Origin: G965279355 sp965279355
GTDB lineage: Bacteria; Pseudomonadota; Alphaproteobacteria; CACIAM-22H2
NCBI GenBank assembly: GCA_965279355.1
Contig: OZ257155.1
Span: forward strand, 2,542,001 to 2,606,000
Direction: 5' to 3'
Length of the DNA stretch: 64,000 bases
Shown: piece after piece, positions 50,341-60,280 of the stretch
Layout: the number at the start of each line of letters is the position of its first letter
Numbering within the stretch: position 1 is the first letter of the stretch
Position numbers and translations under genes: made by a program
The notes under the pieces: generated by a model
Databases searched by the model: none
The model's input: only the letters and a program-made list of their open reading frames with translations
Told to the model about the DNA's origin: nothing

Positions 50341-50955
50341 TCAGGACGTGAGTATTGTTTTAAACGTTACCTCGGCGAATTCGTCGAGCGGCTGCGTGGA
50401 TCGCTCCAGCTTCGCTTTGAGAATTGCGCCCTCCCATGAAAACCAGAAAAAGCTCGCGATCTGCCGGACATTCATGTCGGCCCTGATCTCGCCAGCGTCC
50501 TGTCCTTGCCTCAGGCAATCGGCGAGGAAACCGCTCCAGCTGTTGAGGACGTCGAGTATTCTCTGGCGGAAAACGCCGTCGAGACCGCCCAGCTCCTGGC
50601 CCATATTACCGATCAGGCATCCGCGCCTGAACTCGTACGTTTCAAGTCCGCGCGCCGCCTCGGCGATGTAGTTGCGGACGCGCTGCAGCGGGCGCAGGTT
50701 CGGGTCGCGAAGGAGGCGCGTCAGCTTCTGCTCATAGAGAAACGCGTAATTGTCAATCACGGCCAGCCCGAAATCTTCCTTGCTGCCGAAGTAATAGTAG
50801 AACGATCCTTTCGGCACGCCGGTGCGCTTGAGCACCTCGTCGATGGTTGTCGTGTCGAACCCCTTCTCGGAGAGGATCTCGGTGCCGACGTCGATCAGTT
50901 TGGAGCGCGTTTCGGCGCGGTTCGATCGCGGCAACTTCCGTGCGACTTCGTTCAT
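50341..50955 (-). CDS. TetR-family transcriptional regulator
   Basis: This 204-residue regulator has the TetR helix-turn-helix at residues ~18-60: RSKLIDVGTEILSEKGFDTT, then IDEVLKRTGVPKGSFYYYFGSKEDFG. The C-terminal half resembles the AcuR/YcdC-type ligand domain with RGCLIGNMGQELGG. It lies upstream of the acyl-CoA ligase on the same strand and is divergent from the binding protein at 51133. It probably controls both, so the transporter may respond to its substrate or CoA ester. Confidence 0.87.
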   Translation of the reverse strand: MNEVARKLPRSNRAETRSKLIDVGTEILSEKGFDTTTIDEVLKRTGVPKGSFYYYFGSKEDFGLAVIDNYAFLYEQKLTRLLRDPNLRPLQRVRNYIAEAARGLETYEFRRGCLIGNMGQELGGLDGVFRQRILDVLNSWSGFLADCLRQGQDAGEIRADMNVRQIASFFWFSWEGAILKAKLERSTQPLDEFAEVTFKTILTS

Positions 50956-51132
50956 TAGCGCCCCTCATTCGCGATCCGGGGTCGAAGAACTAGACCGCTC
51001 GGCTACAAACGTCAAGTCAGTGATGCACTTCTTTATCAATGATTACGCTGGATTTCAGGATGCGTGCCTATTGACCCAAATCCGGAGCCTATCTAAAAGT
51101 AGACTGGCTAACTATAAACAGGGGAGGACGCA

Positions 51133-52173
51133 GTGTCGAACTTCGGGCGATTCCAACATCTCTTCAAGCTTTGCGTTGGGGCGGCGGGGCTGCTCTCGTT
51201 TGCCCATCTTGCCGAACCTGCCGCAGCGCAGTCGAATTGGGACGCGGTGGTCGCCGCGGCCAAAAAGGAAGGTAGGCTCGTCTTCTACAACGGTCAGACG
51301 GGATGGCCTGAGCCGGTCGAAGCGGCGAAAAATTTTGAGAAAATGTACGGCATCAAGGTCGAGATGCTGGAAGTGCGTTCAGTTGAATTGATGGAACGCA
51401 TCCGTACGGAAGTGACCAATAACAAGGTCGGCGGCGACGTGACCCTCATGGGCAGCACCGGCACGGCCCCATTGGCTAACGCCGGCCTGTTACAGCGTCA
51501 TGGCGCCTTCCCCAACGAGGCCAAGCTGGTGTTGAAGCCCTGGGTGCCTGAGGAAGTGCCGGTCTTCGTGATCAACTATGGGCTGGCGTACAACACGAAC
51601 CTTGTTCCGGCGGGTCAGGAGCCGAAGAGCTGGAAGGATCTCGCCGATCCGAAATGGAAGGGCAAGATTCTCAGCGACGAGATGATCTTCCCGAGCGGCG
51701 GTCAAAGCTGGTTTGCCGTCATGCTGAAGACGTTCGGCCGCGAGTTCCATGAGGCGCTCGCCAAAAATGATCTGCAATATGATCGCAACATCCCTGCGAA
51801 GGCCCAGCGCGTCGCACGCGGAGAATTTGCGATCAGCATTCCCTTTAACGTGCAGGAACTGGCGCGTCTGAAGGGCTTGCCGGTGAAGGGGGTTATCCCG
51901 GCGGAAGGCGCGCCCTACACCCCGGTCGCCATCGCGACGATAAAAGGCGCAAAGGCTCCCAATGCGGCGCTTCTGTTCATCAATCACATGCTCTCGGACG
52001 AGGTGCAGCTGTCCTTCGCCAAGATCGGGTATCCCATCGCTGTCAAAGGCCTTGAAGCTCAGGTTCCCGAGGAATGGAAATTCTCGGTCTATAGCAAGCT
52101 GCTCGACCATGCCGACGTCGATAAGCAGCAGGAGCGGCTCAAGCTGGCGAGCGAGATCTACAATCGCAAATAA
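51133..52173 (+). CDS. Fbp-type periplasmic substrate-binding protein
   Basis: This 346-residue binding protein starts with GTG at 51133 after a GGGGAGG site, and has a signal peptide ending near AAAQSNW. The mature part has the FbpA/AfuA fold: AAKKEGRLVFYNGQTG, SWKDLADPKWKGKILSDE, then FAKIGYPIAVKG. In true ferric-binding proteins a Tyr-Tyr pair binds iron; I do not see that pair in the expected region. Since many relatives bind organic acids, the substrate is probably not iron. It is the only plus-strand gene of its transporter. Confidence 0.84.
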   Translation: MSNFGRFQHLFKLCVGAAGLLSFAHLAEPAAAQSNWDAVVAAAKKEGRLVFYNGQTGWPEPVEAAKNFEKMYGIKVEMLEVRSVELMERIRTEVTNNKVGGDVTLMGSTGTAPLANAGLLQRHGAFPNEAKLVLKPWVPEEVPVFVINYGLAYNTNLVPAGQEPKSWKDLADPKWKGKILSDEMIFPSGGQSWFAVMLKTFGREFHEALAKNDLQYDRNIPAKAQRVARGEFAISIPFNVQELARLKGLPVKGVIPAEGAPYTPVAIATIKGAKAPNAALLFINHMLSDEVQLSFAKIGYPIAVKGLEAQVPEEWKFSVYSKLLDHADVDKQQERLKLASEIYNRK

Positions 52174-52193
52174 AGTGTCTCATTTATTTCTGT

Positions 52194-52227
52194 GGGGCCG
52201 GGGAAACAGCCCGGCCTCTTTTTTTTG
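52194..52227 (+). terminator. Rho-independent terminator after the Fbp-type binding protein
   Basis: The stem GGCCGGG (52196-52202) pairs with CCCGGCC (52210-52216) over a seven-base loop, followed by a T-rich run (TCTTTTTTTT). It starts 20 bases after the stop at 52173, so the binding-protein gene is transcribed on its own. Confidence 0.85.
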
Positions 52228-52386
52228 GTCTGCATATCGACAATGATGATCCCCTGTCAGGGCATCGAAGACGGGGTATCAGCCGCTTCGACGCTCGGTC
52301 GCCCTGCGACTGGCAAGATCATGCCCCGATCTCTCGGCGCGTCTCATGGTCGAGTGAAAGACCGCATCTCGTAAGGGTGATCACCT

Positions 52387-53325
52387 ATGAAAATCGGCAT
52401 GATGCTGCACCCCCATAGGGGCGTTGATAGTGTGTTCCGCGAGGCGCAGGAGGCCGACGCCCAGGGATACGATTCGGTTTGGGTCGGCGACCATCTCACC
52501 TATCCCAAGGCGGAAGCGCGCCCTAACGGGCCGCTCGACAGCCTTACGCTGATGACGGCGATCGGCGCGATCACCTCGCGTGTGCGCCTGGCATGGGGCG
52601 TTCTGAACCCGACGTTCCGCCGTCCGCTGGTGACCGCGAAGATGCTCGCGAGCCTCGACCACATCACCAAGGGCCGCGTGATATGCGCGGTCGGCGCGGG
52701 ATCGAACGCTGCCGAACATTACGCCTATGACATGCCCTGGCTCGCCGATCATGGCCAGCGCACTGCATATGGTCGGGAAGTCGTGCGCCTGTGGAAGCAA
52801 GTGTGGACTCATCCTGCACCCGAGGTCATCAATTTCGACGGCGATTTCATTCATGCAAAGGGCCTGACGTTCAATCCTCAGCCCTATCAGCGGCCCCATC
52901 CGCCGATCTGGATCGGCGGCGAATCGGATTCGACCGTGGAAAGCGTACGCGAACTGGCCGATGGGTGGATTCTGCTGACCGGAGGCGGCCATGAGCGCAT
53001 TGCGCAGGTGACCAGGTCGCCGGACTGGCCGAAGCGGCCTATGGACGTCATCAAGAACATCCGTATTCATGTCGCGCCGACCCGTGACGAGGCAGTCGCC
53101 GACGCGCGGCTTTCGTTTGAGCATGGCGGGCTCTATGTCCCGCCAACTTTCGAGGAGTTCCTGGCGACCTCAGCGGTCGGAACGCCCGAAGAGTGCCTGC
53201 AGGTGATTGAAAATATGCGCGGCTATGGGGTCACGTATCTGCGGACAGAGTTCAGAGACGCCACGCATCAGGCGCAGGTCGCGACGCTGCTTCTGCCGCT
53301 CGTGGCCAAGTTACCGCCGCCCTAA
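52387..53325 (+). CDS. Luciferase-like (LLM) oxidoreductase
   Basis: This 312-residue protein is of the LLM class, with the (beta/alpha)8 barrel. It opens MKIGMMLHPHRG, then EADAQGYDSVWVGDHLTYP, TSRVRLAWGVLNPTFRRP (flavin pocket), and HPPIWIGGESDSTVESV. Members use F420 or FMN. No F420-synthesis genes are visible. It lies after the terminator, alone between two gaps. Its link to the Fbp transporter is unclear. Confidence 0.84.
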   Translation: MKIGMMLHPHRGVDSVFREAQEADAQGYDSVWVGDHLTYPKAEARPNGPLDSLTLMTAIGAITSRVRLAWGVLNPTFRRPLVTAKMLASLDHITKGRVICAVGAGSNAAEHYAYDMPWLADHGQRTAYGREVVRLWKQVWTHPAPEVINFDGDFIHAKGLTFNPQPYQRPHPPIWIGGESDSTVESVRELADGWILLTGGGHERIAQVTRSPDWPKRPMDVIKNIRIHVAPTRDEAVADARLSFEHGGLYVPPTFEEFLATSAVGTPEECLQVIENMRGYGVTYLRTEFRDATHQAQVATLLLPLVAKLPPP

Positions 53326-54030
53326 ACGCATCATCCGGCGTGTCGAGAACTTGAAGCGCTGCGCTACCAAGTGAGTGCCATCAGCCGTACGACAGTATCT
53401 CAGAGATGTGCAGCAGCCCATGGTCTGTGGCGTCGAGGTCGGAGCCTCAAGGATGCAGCCCTCTACGAGAAACGGTGTGCTATCCGAAGATAAATTTGTT
53501 TTACGCCCCGGCTGAGTGAGGCCGGCAAATTATCCTGTGCGATTGGAGAACGGGCATTATCGGAAATGGTAGCCGTCGCCTAATCGAGGCTCGAATAGAA
53601 ACTCATAACCACGATTATCGCAAGTGAGCTGCGCCAAGCGGCAGAGGAGATTTATGCTAGCGGGTTGAAAAACGCCCCCAACAAACGACCCATACGAAAG
53701 CGGCCGGGCAAATGAAGCTGGGGAAATTTACCCGACGCTGATCCGCGCCTGAGCAGCTAGCCGACATGTTTCAATTTTAAAGTCACCTTCCGCTAAAAAG
53801 AAGCGATCGCTGCTCGTCAGTGAGACTTAAGCCATTGGGTGAAAGCATCACCAATTCTCTATCGCTGACTAACCTGAATAAGGCTTCAGACAGGGATAGA
53901 AACGACAATGCGCTCCAGAGAAGCCCAAGTAGCCCGACCATAGCCGGAGCTTCACCCAATTCTCACGCGCTGACCAGACGGATGAGGATTGCGGTACGGA
54001 CTGTCTCCCTGCTGCCGGCAGCATCCGTTT
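53326..54030. other. Non-coding gap of about 700 bases with an imperfect direct repeat
   Basis: I see no gene here. An imperfect direct repeat of about 23 bases is at 53847-53869 (TCACCAATTCTC then TATCGCTGAC) and 53951-53974 (TCACCCAATTCTC then ACGCGCTGAC). The stretch is less GC-rich than its surroundings. It may be a scar between modules, but nothing identifies it. Confidence 0.35.
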
Positions 54031-55050
54031 TCAAGATTCTCGCCCGATTGTATGCGCCCTCACCCGCCGCTGCACCGGAAAGAAGCTGAGGTCCCAGCGT
54101 CGCATGACGAAACCCCAGATGCCTTCGCGCATCGTCAGCATGACGGCAATGGCCAGCAGACCGAACACGATCAGGTAGACGGCGCCGAGATCGGCCAGGT
54201 ATTCGCGCAGGACGAAGAACACGATCACGCCGATAATCGGCCCCTCGATCGTGCCGATCCCGCCCACGACAACCATGAACACGATCGTCACCGACCAGTT
54301 GATCGTGAACGCGGAATCGGGGGAGATGCGTAGCTTGGTGATGCAGATCAGCCCGCCAACCAGCCCGAACCCGACCGCAGCGGCGATATAGACCCAGAGC
54401 CTGAGGCGCGCCACCGACACGCCGAGGCTTTCCGAGGCTATTTCGCTGTCACGCATCGCCGTCAGCGCCAGACCGTAGCGCGACCGCAGCAGCGCATAGA
54501 TCGCTGCGATCGACCCGATGCCTATCGCCAGGGCCAGCCAGAAGGTCAGCGCCTCGCGCCACCAGAAATCCATATCTCGCACCGTGTCGGTGACCGAGAT
54601 TCCTGTGCCGCCGCCGAGCCATGACCAGTTGGCGAAGATCAGACGCCAGCATTCCGCCATGATCCAGGTGCCGACCGCGAAGTAGGCACCCTGCAGCCGG
54701 AACAGCAGCTTTGACATCGGCCACGCCAGCACACCACAGATCGCGGCACCCACCGGCACGGCGAGAAATGGATCAAGCCCAAGCCGATAGGCGAACAGCA
54801 CGATCGCATAGGCGCCGATGCCGATGAACGCCTGTTGTCCGAAGGAAACAATGCCGCCATAGCCGGCGAGCAGGTTCCACAGTTGTGCCAGCGCCACAAA
54901 ATAGAGGAGCTCGCCGCCGGTGCGCAGCAGGCCCGAATCCGCCCACCACGGCATCGACGCCAGCGCCAACGCGATGACGGCGGCCAGCCCGGCACGGCTC
55001 GCCGTGCTCTGGCATTCCACCACGATCACCGGAGCCGGGGATGACGGCAT
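54031..55050 (-). CDS. livM: LivM-type ABC permease
   Basis: This 339-residue membrane protein is LivM-like: NLLAGYGGIVSFGQQAFIG near the start, LTAMRDSEIASESLGVSVAR in the loop, and VGGIGTIEGPIIGVIVFFV near the end. The ATG at 55050 overlaps the livH stop as TGATG, so the two are coupled. A longer upstream frame to 55206 lies inside livH and is not used. It is the last gene of the hydroquinone-dioxygenase operon. Confidence 0.87.
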   Translation of the reverse strand: MPSSPAPVIVVECQSTASRAGLAAVIALALASMPWWADSGLLRTGGELLYFVALAQLWNLLAGYGGIVSFGQQAFIGIGAYAIVLFAYRLGLDPFLAVPVGAAICGVLAWPMSKLLFRLQGAYFAVGTWIMAECWRLIFANWSWLGGGTGISVTDTVRDMDFWWREALTFWLALAIGIGSIAAIYALLRSRYGLALTAMRDSEIASESLGVSVARLRLWVYIAAAVGFGLVGGLICITKLRISPDSAFTINWSVTIVFMVVVGGIGTIEGPIIGVIVFFVLREYLADLGAVYLIVFGLLAIAVMLTMREGIWGFVMRRWDLSFFPVQRRVRAHTIGRES

Positions 55051-55922
55051 CACGCCTCCCGCGTGCGTGGGAACAGCCCGCGCGGCCGCACCGCCAGCAC
55101 GATGAAGAACGCCGCATGGCCGAACAGAATTCCCCAGCCCGGGCTGATGCGGAACCCGATGACTTGCGCGATGCCGAGAATGGTGCCGCCCGCCAGCGTG
55201 CCCCACAGCGAACCCAGGCCGCCGATGATCACCGCCTCGAAGGCAAACAGGAGCTGCGGTGGGCCGAGCGCCGGATCGAAGGTCGTGCCGATGCCGAACA
55301 GGATGCCGGCTATGCCGACGACAAGAAATGCGATTGCCATGGCGAGCGCATAGATGTGGCGGTTGTTGTAGCCCATGAGCTGCACGATCTCGGCGTCGTC
55401 TGAGACGGCACGGAAGGCGCGGCCAGTCGCGGTCCGGGTCAGAAACTGCTCCAAGCTTGCGATCGCGACGATGGCGACTGCAAGAGTCAACAGCGGGAGC
55501 CCGCCTACCCAGAGTCCGCTGACGATCTCGATGCCGTGGCTGCTCAGATCGCCGGCCAGAAGACGCCGCGAATCGGCCGAGAAGCCTTCAAGCAGCCCGT
55601 TCTGTACAATGACCGAAAAGCCGAGGGTGACCAGCAGCGGCGGCATCATGTCGCGCGACATCGTCCGGTTCAGCACGCCGCGCTGGAGCACATAGCCGAG
55701 CACGGCCATGCCGGGCACGACGAGCGCGACCGTGGCGAATGAGTGCAGGCCGAAGGCGGTGGCCGAAATCAGGGCGCCATAGGCGGCCAGCACGATGAAG
55801 TCTCCATGCGCGATGTTGATCACCCGCATGACGCCGAAGGCGAAGGACAGTCCGACCGCCATCAGCGTGTACTGGCCGCCCAGCAACACGCCCTGGAGTA
55901 TCGTGTCGAGGATATTGAGCAT
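55050..55922 (-). CDS. livH: LivH-type ABC permease
   Basis: This 290-residue permease opens ILQGVLLGGQYTLMAVG, with FAFGVMRVINIAHGDFIVL, the LivH hallmark, followed by the FEAVIIGGLGSLWGTLAGG segment. It overlaps the LivF stop by one base as TGATG. With LivM it forms the channel of the second Liv system. Confidence 0.88.
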   Translation of the reverse strand: MLNILDTILQGVLLGGQYTLMAVGLSFAFGVMRVINIAHGDFIVLAAYGALISATAFGLHSFATVALVVPGMAVLGYVLQRGVLNRTMSRDMMPPLLVTLGFSVIVQNGLLEGFSADSRRLLAGDLSSHGIEIVSGLWVGGLPLLTLAVAIVAIASLEQFLTRTATGRAFRAVSDDAEIVQLMGYNNRHIYALAMAIAFLVVGIAGILFGIGTTFDPALGPPQLLFAFEAVIIGGLGSLWGTLAGGTILGIAQVIGFRISPGWGILFGHAAFFIVLAVRPRGLFPRTREA

Positions 55923-56625
55923 CAGCGCAGCCCGAAATAGGCGTGCGAGATCTGCTCACGGGTGAGATCGCGCGACAGCCCGGCTAGCGAGACGCGGCCT
56001 TCCTGGAAGCAGTAGACGCGCGACGCCGCGCGCATCGCCTGCACGATATCCTGCTCGACCACGATAATGGCAGTGCCCTGGCTGCGGATATCCGCCAGCG
56101 TGGTGTAGATGTTCTTGATCACGGTCGGCGCCAGACCGAGCGAGAGCTCGTCACAGAGAAGGAGGCGCGGATTGCCCATCAACGCGCGGCCGATCGCCGC
56201 CATCTGCTGCTGACCGCCCGACAGCGCCGTCGCCGGGCTGTTGCGACGCTCGCGCAGCACGGGGAAGAGCGCGTAGACGCGATCGAGAGTCCAAGTTCCA
56301 TGTTCCACCGCGGCGCCGCCGCCGATGCGCAGGTTCTCTTCAACCGTGAGGCTCGGAAAGAGTCGGCGTCCCTCCGGCACCAGCGTAATGCCGCGCCGGA
56401 CGATGACATGAGGCTTCAGCCCGGCGAGCGTTTCGCCGCGGAAGCGCAGCGTCCCGCCGCCGATCTGCGTCAGCCCGACCAGCGCGCGCAGGAATGTCGA
56501 TTTTCCGGCGCCGTTGGCGCCGATAATGGCGACGATTTCGCCCTCGCCGATGTCGAAATCGATACCATAAAGCGCCTGAAAGTCGCCGTAGAACGCCGTG
56601 AGGCCGGTGGCTTCGAGCAGCGCCC

Positions 56626-56629
<4 letters not shown>
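55922..56629 (-). CDS. livF: LivF-type ABC ATPase
   Basis: This ATPase has about 235 residues (ATG at 56629, ATGA overlap with livG). Walker A GANGAGKS is at 37-44, the LivF mark TLVPEGRRLFPSLTVEENL, signature LSGGQQQMAAIGRA, and Walker B. The frame is open further upstream to 56785, inside livG, and is not used. It is the second motor subunit of the operon's importer. Confidence 0.87.
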
Positions 56630-57360
<731 letters not shown>

Positions 57361-57420
57361 GGGAAAAAGTTACCCCACCTCACCTGTTTTAAGCGCGGCG
57401 GGGTGAAAGAGAATGCCCGC

Positions 57421-58719
57421 TCAGGTGATCGGTTTCAGCTTGTCAGCCACCGGGATGTTCTTCGCCTGGGAATTGTCGACGATCACCAGCTCGTACCGAT
57501 GCTTGCCGCCGGAGGTGCGGCGCCACTGGCCGCCGGCCAGCGGCGTCTTGGCGACGTTCTTCACCGGTCCCTTGCTGAAATCGACGTTGCCGACGATCGT
57601 ATTGAGGCTGGTGCCGGCGACGGCATCGCGGATCGCATCGGCCTGGCCGAGGTCCTTGCTGCGCTTGAGGACATCGACCGCCACCTCGAACAGCGCGTGG
57701 GCGAAGCCGATCGGCTGCGTCCACTGCTTGTTGGTTGCAGCTTCATAGGCGTCGCCGAGCTGTTTCGCGGACTGGCCGGTCAGCGACGACTTGAACGGAT
57801 GGTTCGGCGTCCACCAGACTTCGGTCGACAGCCCATCGCCATTGTTGCCCAGCGCTTCGACTGATGCCGGGAATAGCAGCGCCTTGCCCACGCTCGCCAC
57901 CTTCGGCTTGAAACCCTTCTGCGATGCCTGATTCCAGAACGTGGTGAAATCCGGAGGCAGCGGCACGCCGGTGAGGATTTCCACGTTGGAATCGCGGAAG
58001 CGCTGGATCTGCGCGCTGTAATCAGCAGTGAGATTCTGGTAACGCCCGGGATCGGTCAGCTTGTAGCCGGCTTTATCGAGCACCGGCGGAAAGCCGAGGT
58101 TGGCGTCGCCCCAGGCGTTGCCGTCGCCGTCATTGGGGAACAGGCCCCCGACCGATTTGTTGGTCGAAACGCTGTTCCACATCGACACGAAGGTGCCAAG
58201 GATGTCTTCAAGCCCCCAGAAGAAATGATGGGTATAGCGGAAACCGGTTTCCGGCTTGCCGCCACGGCCGAAGAACCATGGTTGCCACGGCGCGACGGTG
58301 GAGATGCAGGGCTTGCGGTTGACCTCGCACTGGTCGGACACCGGATTGGTGGTCTCGGGCGTCGAGGACACCAGCATCAGGTCGATGCGGTCACGCAGGA
58401 TCAGATCGGCGGCCACGTCGGCAGCACGCGTCGGGTTTGAGGTCGAATCCTTAACCACGATCTCGACCGGAAATTTCCGCCCGCCGATATCGAGCCCGCC
58501 CTGGAACGAGCGCTGCATCGCGGTGACGACAAAATTGTCGGCTTCGGCAAACGCGGCGAGCGGACCCGTGCGCGGCGTGACCAGGCCGATCTTGATGGTG
58601 CGGGTGGACTGGGCGAACAGCCCTGTCGTCCAGGTTGCGGTGGCGGCGGCCGTGGCGGCGGCAGCGGTACCCTTGAGAAATGTCCGCCGCCGTAATCCCT
58701 TCGTTGTCCCCTTGTTCAT
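57421..58719 (-). CDS. Liv-type binding protein with a twin-arginine signal
   Basis: This 432-residue protein has a Tat signal: GLRRRTFLKGTAAAATAAA at residues 9-27, so it is probably exported folded. The mature part is a type I periplasmic binding fold (TIKIGLVTPRTGPLAAFAE). It should bring a substrate of the hydroquinone operon to the Liv channel. The long SVSTNKSVGGLFPNDGDGNA stretch and similar loops are typical of aromatic-acid receptors of this fold. The substrate is not known. Confidence 0.84.
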   Translation of the reverse strand: MNKGTTKGLRRRTFLKGTAAAATAAATATWTTGLFAQSTRTIKIGLVTPRTGPLAAFAEADNFVVTAMQRSFQGGLDIGGRKFPVEIVVKDSTSNPTRAADVAADLILRDRIDLMLVSSTPETTNPVSDQCEVNRKPCISTVAPWQPWFFGRGGKPETGFRYTHHFFWGLEDILGTFVSMWNSVSTNKSVGGLFPNDGDGNAWGDANLGFPPVLDKAGYKLTDPGRYQNLTADYSAQIQRFRDSNVEILTGVPLPPDFTTFWNQASQKGFKPKVASVGKALLFPASVEALGNNGDGLSTEVWWTPNHPFKSSLTGQSAKQLGDAYEAATNKQWTQPIGFAHALFEVAVDVLKRSKDLGQADAIRDAVAGTSLNTIVGNVDFSKGPVKNVAKTPLAGGQWRRTSGGKHRYELVIVDNSQAKNIPVADKLKPIT

Positions 58720-58744
58720 GATGCTGCCTCCGTTTGATTGGTTG

Positions 58745-60256
58745 TCAGCGTTTATAGAAAGGCGGTAGCTGTGCGTTCACATTCACCCAGATCGAGCGTG
58801 CTTCGGTGTAGTCATGCATGGCATCGAAACCCATTTCGCGGCCGTAGCCCGACTGGCCAACGCCGCCGAAAGGCGAGCCCGGATTGACGCGCTTGTAGCT
58901 GTTAATCCAGCACATGCCGCTGCGCAGGGTCTGTGCGATGCCATGCGCCCGCGACAGGTCACGGGTCCATAGACCGGCGCCCAGCCCATACTCGGTGCCA
59001 TTGGCGATCTCGATCGCCTCTTCGTCGGTCCTAAACGTCGTCACCGTGACGAACGGTCCGAAGACTTCCTCCTGCGCCACCCGGTCGGTCGGTCGGGCCC
59101 GCACCACCGTCGGCAGTACGTAGCAGCCGCGTGCCAGCGCCGGATCGTCGGGCGCCTTGCCGCCGGTCAGAATCTCGCCGCCCTGGTCGCGGGCGACCTG
59201 GATGTAGCTCATCACCCGGTCGCGATGCAGGGTCGAGGTCAGCGGCCCCATCTCGGTGTTGGGATCGAGCGGGTTGCCAACGCGGATCGAGCGCGCCAGG
59301 GTCACGAACTGCTCGAGGAAAGTGTCCGCGATCTTCTCGTGCAGGATCAGGCGCGACCCGGCAATGCAGGCTTGGCCCTGGTTGTGGAAGATAGCAAACG
59401 CGGATCCACCCACCGCGGCGGGCAGAATGGCGTCCTCGAACACGATGTTTGCCCCCTTCCCGCCAAGCTCGAGCTGGATACGCTTGAGATTGGTCTTCGA
59501 CGCCTCAACGATGCGGCGGCCAGTGGCCGTGGATCCGGTAAAGGCGATCTTGCCGACCTTGCGGTGCTCGGCAAGGTGCTGTCCGGCCGAGTTGCCGTAG
59601 CCAGGGACGATGTTCACCACCCCGTCGGGAAATCCGACCTCCGCCATCAGCTCGGCAAGCCGCAGCGTGGTGAGCGGCGTGAATTCCGACGGCTTCATCA
59701 CGACGGTGTTGCCGGCGGCGAGCGCGGGACCCATGTTCCAGCTGGTGAACATCAACGGGAAATTCCACGGCACGATCTGGCCGACCACGCCGATCGGCGT
59801 ACGCTGCACGTAATTGAGGAATCCCGTCTCCACCGGCACCACGTCGCCCTGAAACTTGTCCGCCATGCCGCCGAAATAGCGGAAGCAGCCGGCGGTACGT
59901 GGCACGTCAAGCGAGCGGGAATCGCGGATAGGATGACCCGTATCCGTAGATTCAAGCTGGGCCAGTTCCTCGCCATGCGCCTCGATCGCGTCAGCCAGCT
60001 TCAACAGCAGCCGGCCGCGCTCGGCCGCCGCCATGCGAGACCATGCCGGGAAGGCTTTCTCGGCGGCATCCACCGCGTGATCGACATCCGCCGCCTTGGC
60101 TTCGGCGATCTTCGCGATGACGGAATTGTCGTGCGGCGAGAACACATCGAGTGTGGCGCCATCGGCGGCGTCGACGAATTTGCCGCCAATGAAAAGCCTG
60201 GTCTGCAGGCTGCGCTGCATATCGCGTTCCAAGGCCGGAGCGAGCGATGTCGCCAT
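58745..60256 (-). CDS. Aldehyde dehydrogenase, probable 4-hydroxymuconic semialdehyde dehydrogenase
   Basis: This 503-residue ALDH has the catalytic Cys297 in NQGQACIAG and the general base Glu263 in QLELGGKGAN, with the NAD-binding FTGSTATGRRI near residue 240. It lies 24 bases after the hydroquinone-dioxygenase large subunit. In hydroquinone pathways the ring-cleavage product is 4-hydroxymuconic semialdehyde, and the order small subunit, large subunit, dehydrogenase is the same as hapC-hapD-hapE. That reaction is therefore likely; the family alone does not prove it. Confidence 0.85.
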   Translation of the reverse strand: MATSLAPALERDMQRSLQTRLFIGGKFVDAADGATLDVFSPHDNSVIAKIAEAKAADVDHAVDAAEKAFPAWSRMAAAERGRLLLKLADAIEAHGEELAQLESTDTGHPIRDSRSLDVPRTAGCFRYFGGMADKFQGDVVPVETGFLNYVQRTPIGVVGQIVPWNFPLMFTSWNMGPALAAGNTVVMKPSEFTPLTTLRLAELMAEVGFPDGVVNIVPGYGNSAGQHLAEHRKVGKIAFTGSTATGRRIVEASKTNLKRIQLELGGKGANIVFEDAILPAAVGGSAFAIFHNQGQACIAGSRLILHEKIADTFLEQFVTLARSIRVGNPLDPNTEMGPLTSTLHRDRVMSYIQVARDQGGEILTGGKAPDDPALARGCYVLPTVVRARPTDRVAQEEVFGPFVTVTTFRTDEEAIEIANGTEYGLGAGLWTRDLSRAHGIAQTLRSGMCWINSYKRVNPGSPFGGVGQSGYGREMGFDAMHDYTEARSIWVNVNAQLPPFYKR

Positions 60257-60280
60257 GGCGTGCTCCTGTCCCGCTGCGGC

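Noticed and set aside
51071..51100. TTGACC at 51071 with a weak TAAAAG box as a promoter for the 51133 binding protein
   Set aside because: The -10 match is poor and the spacing is only loosely right, so it is not called as a feature.
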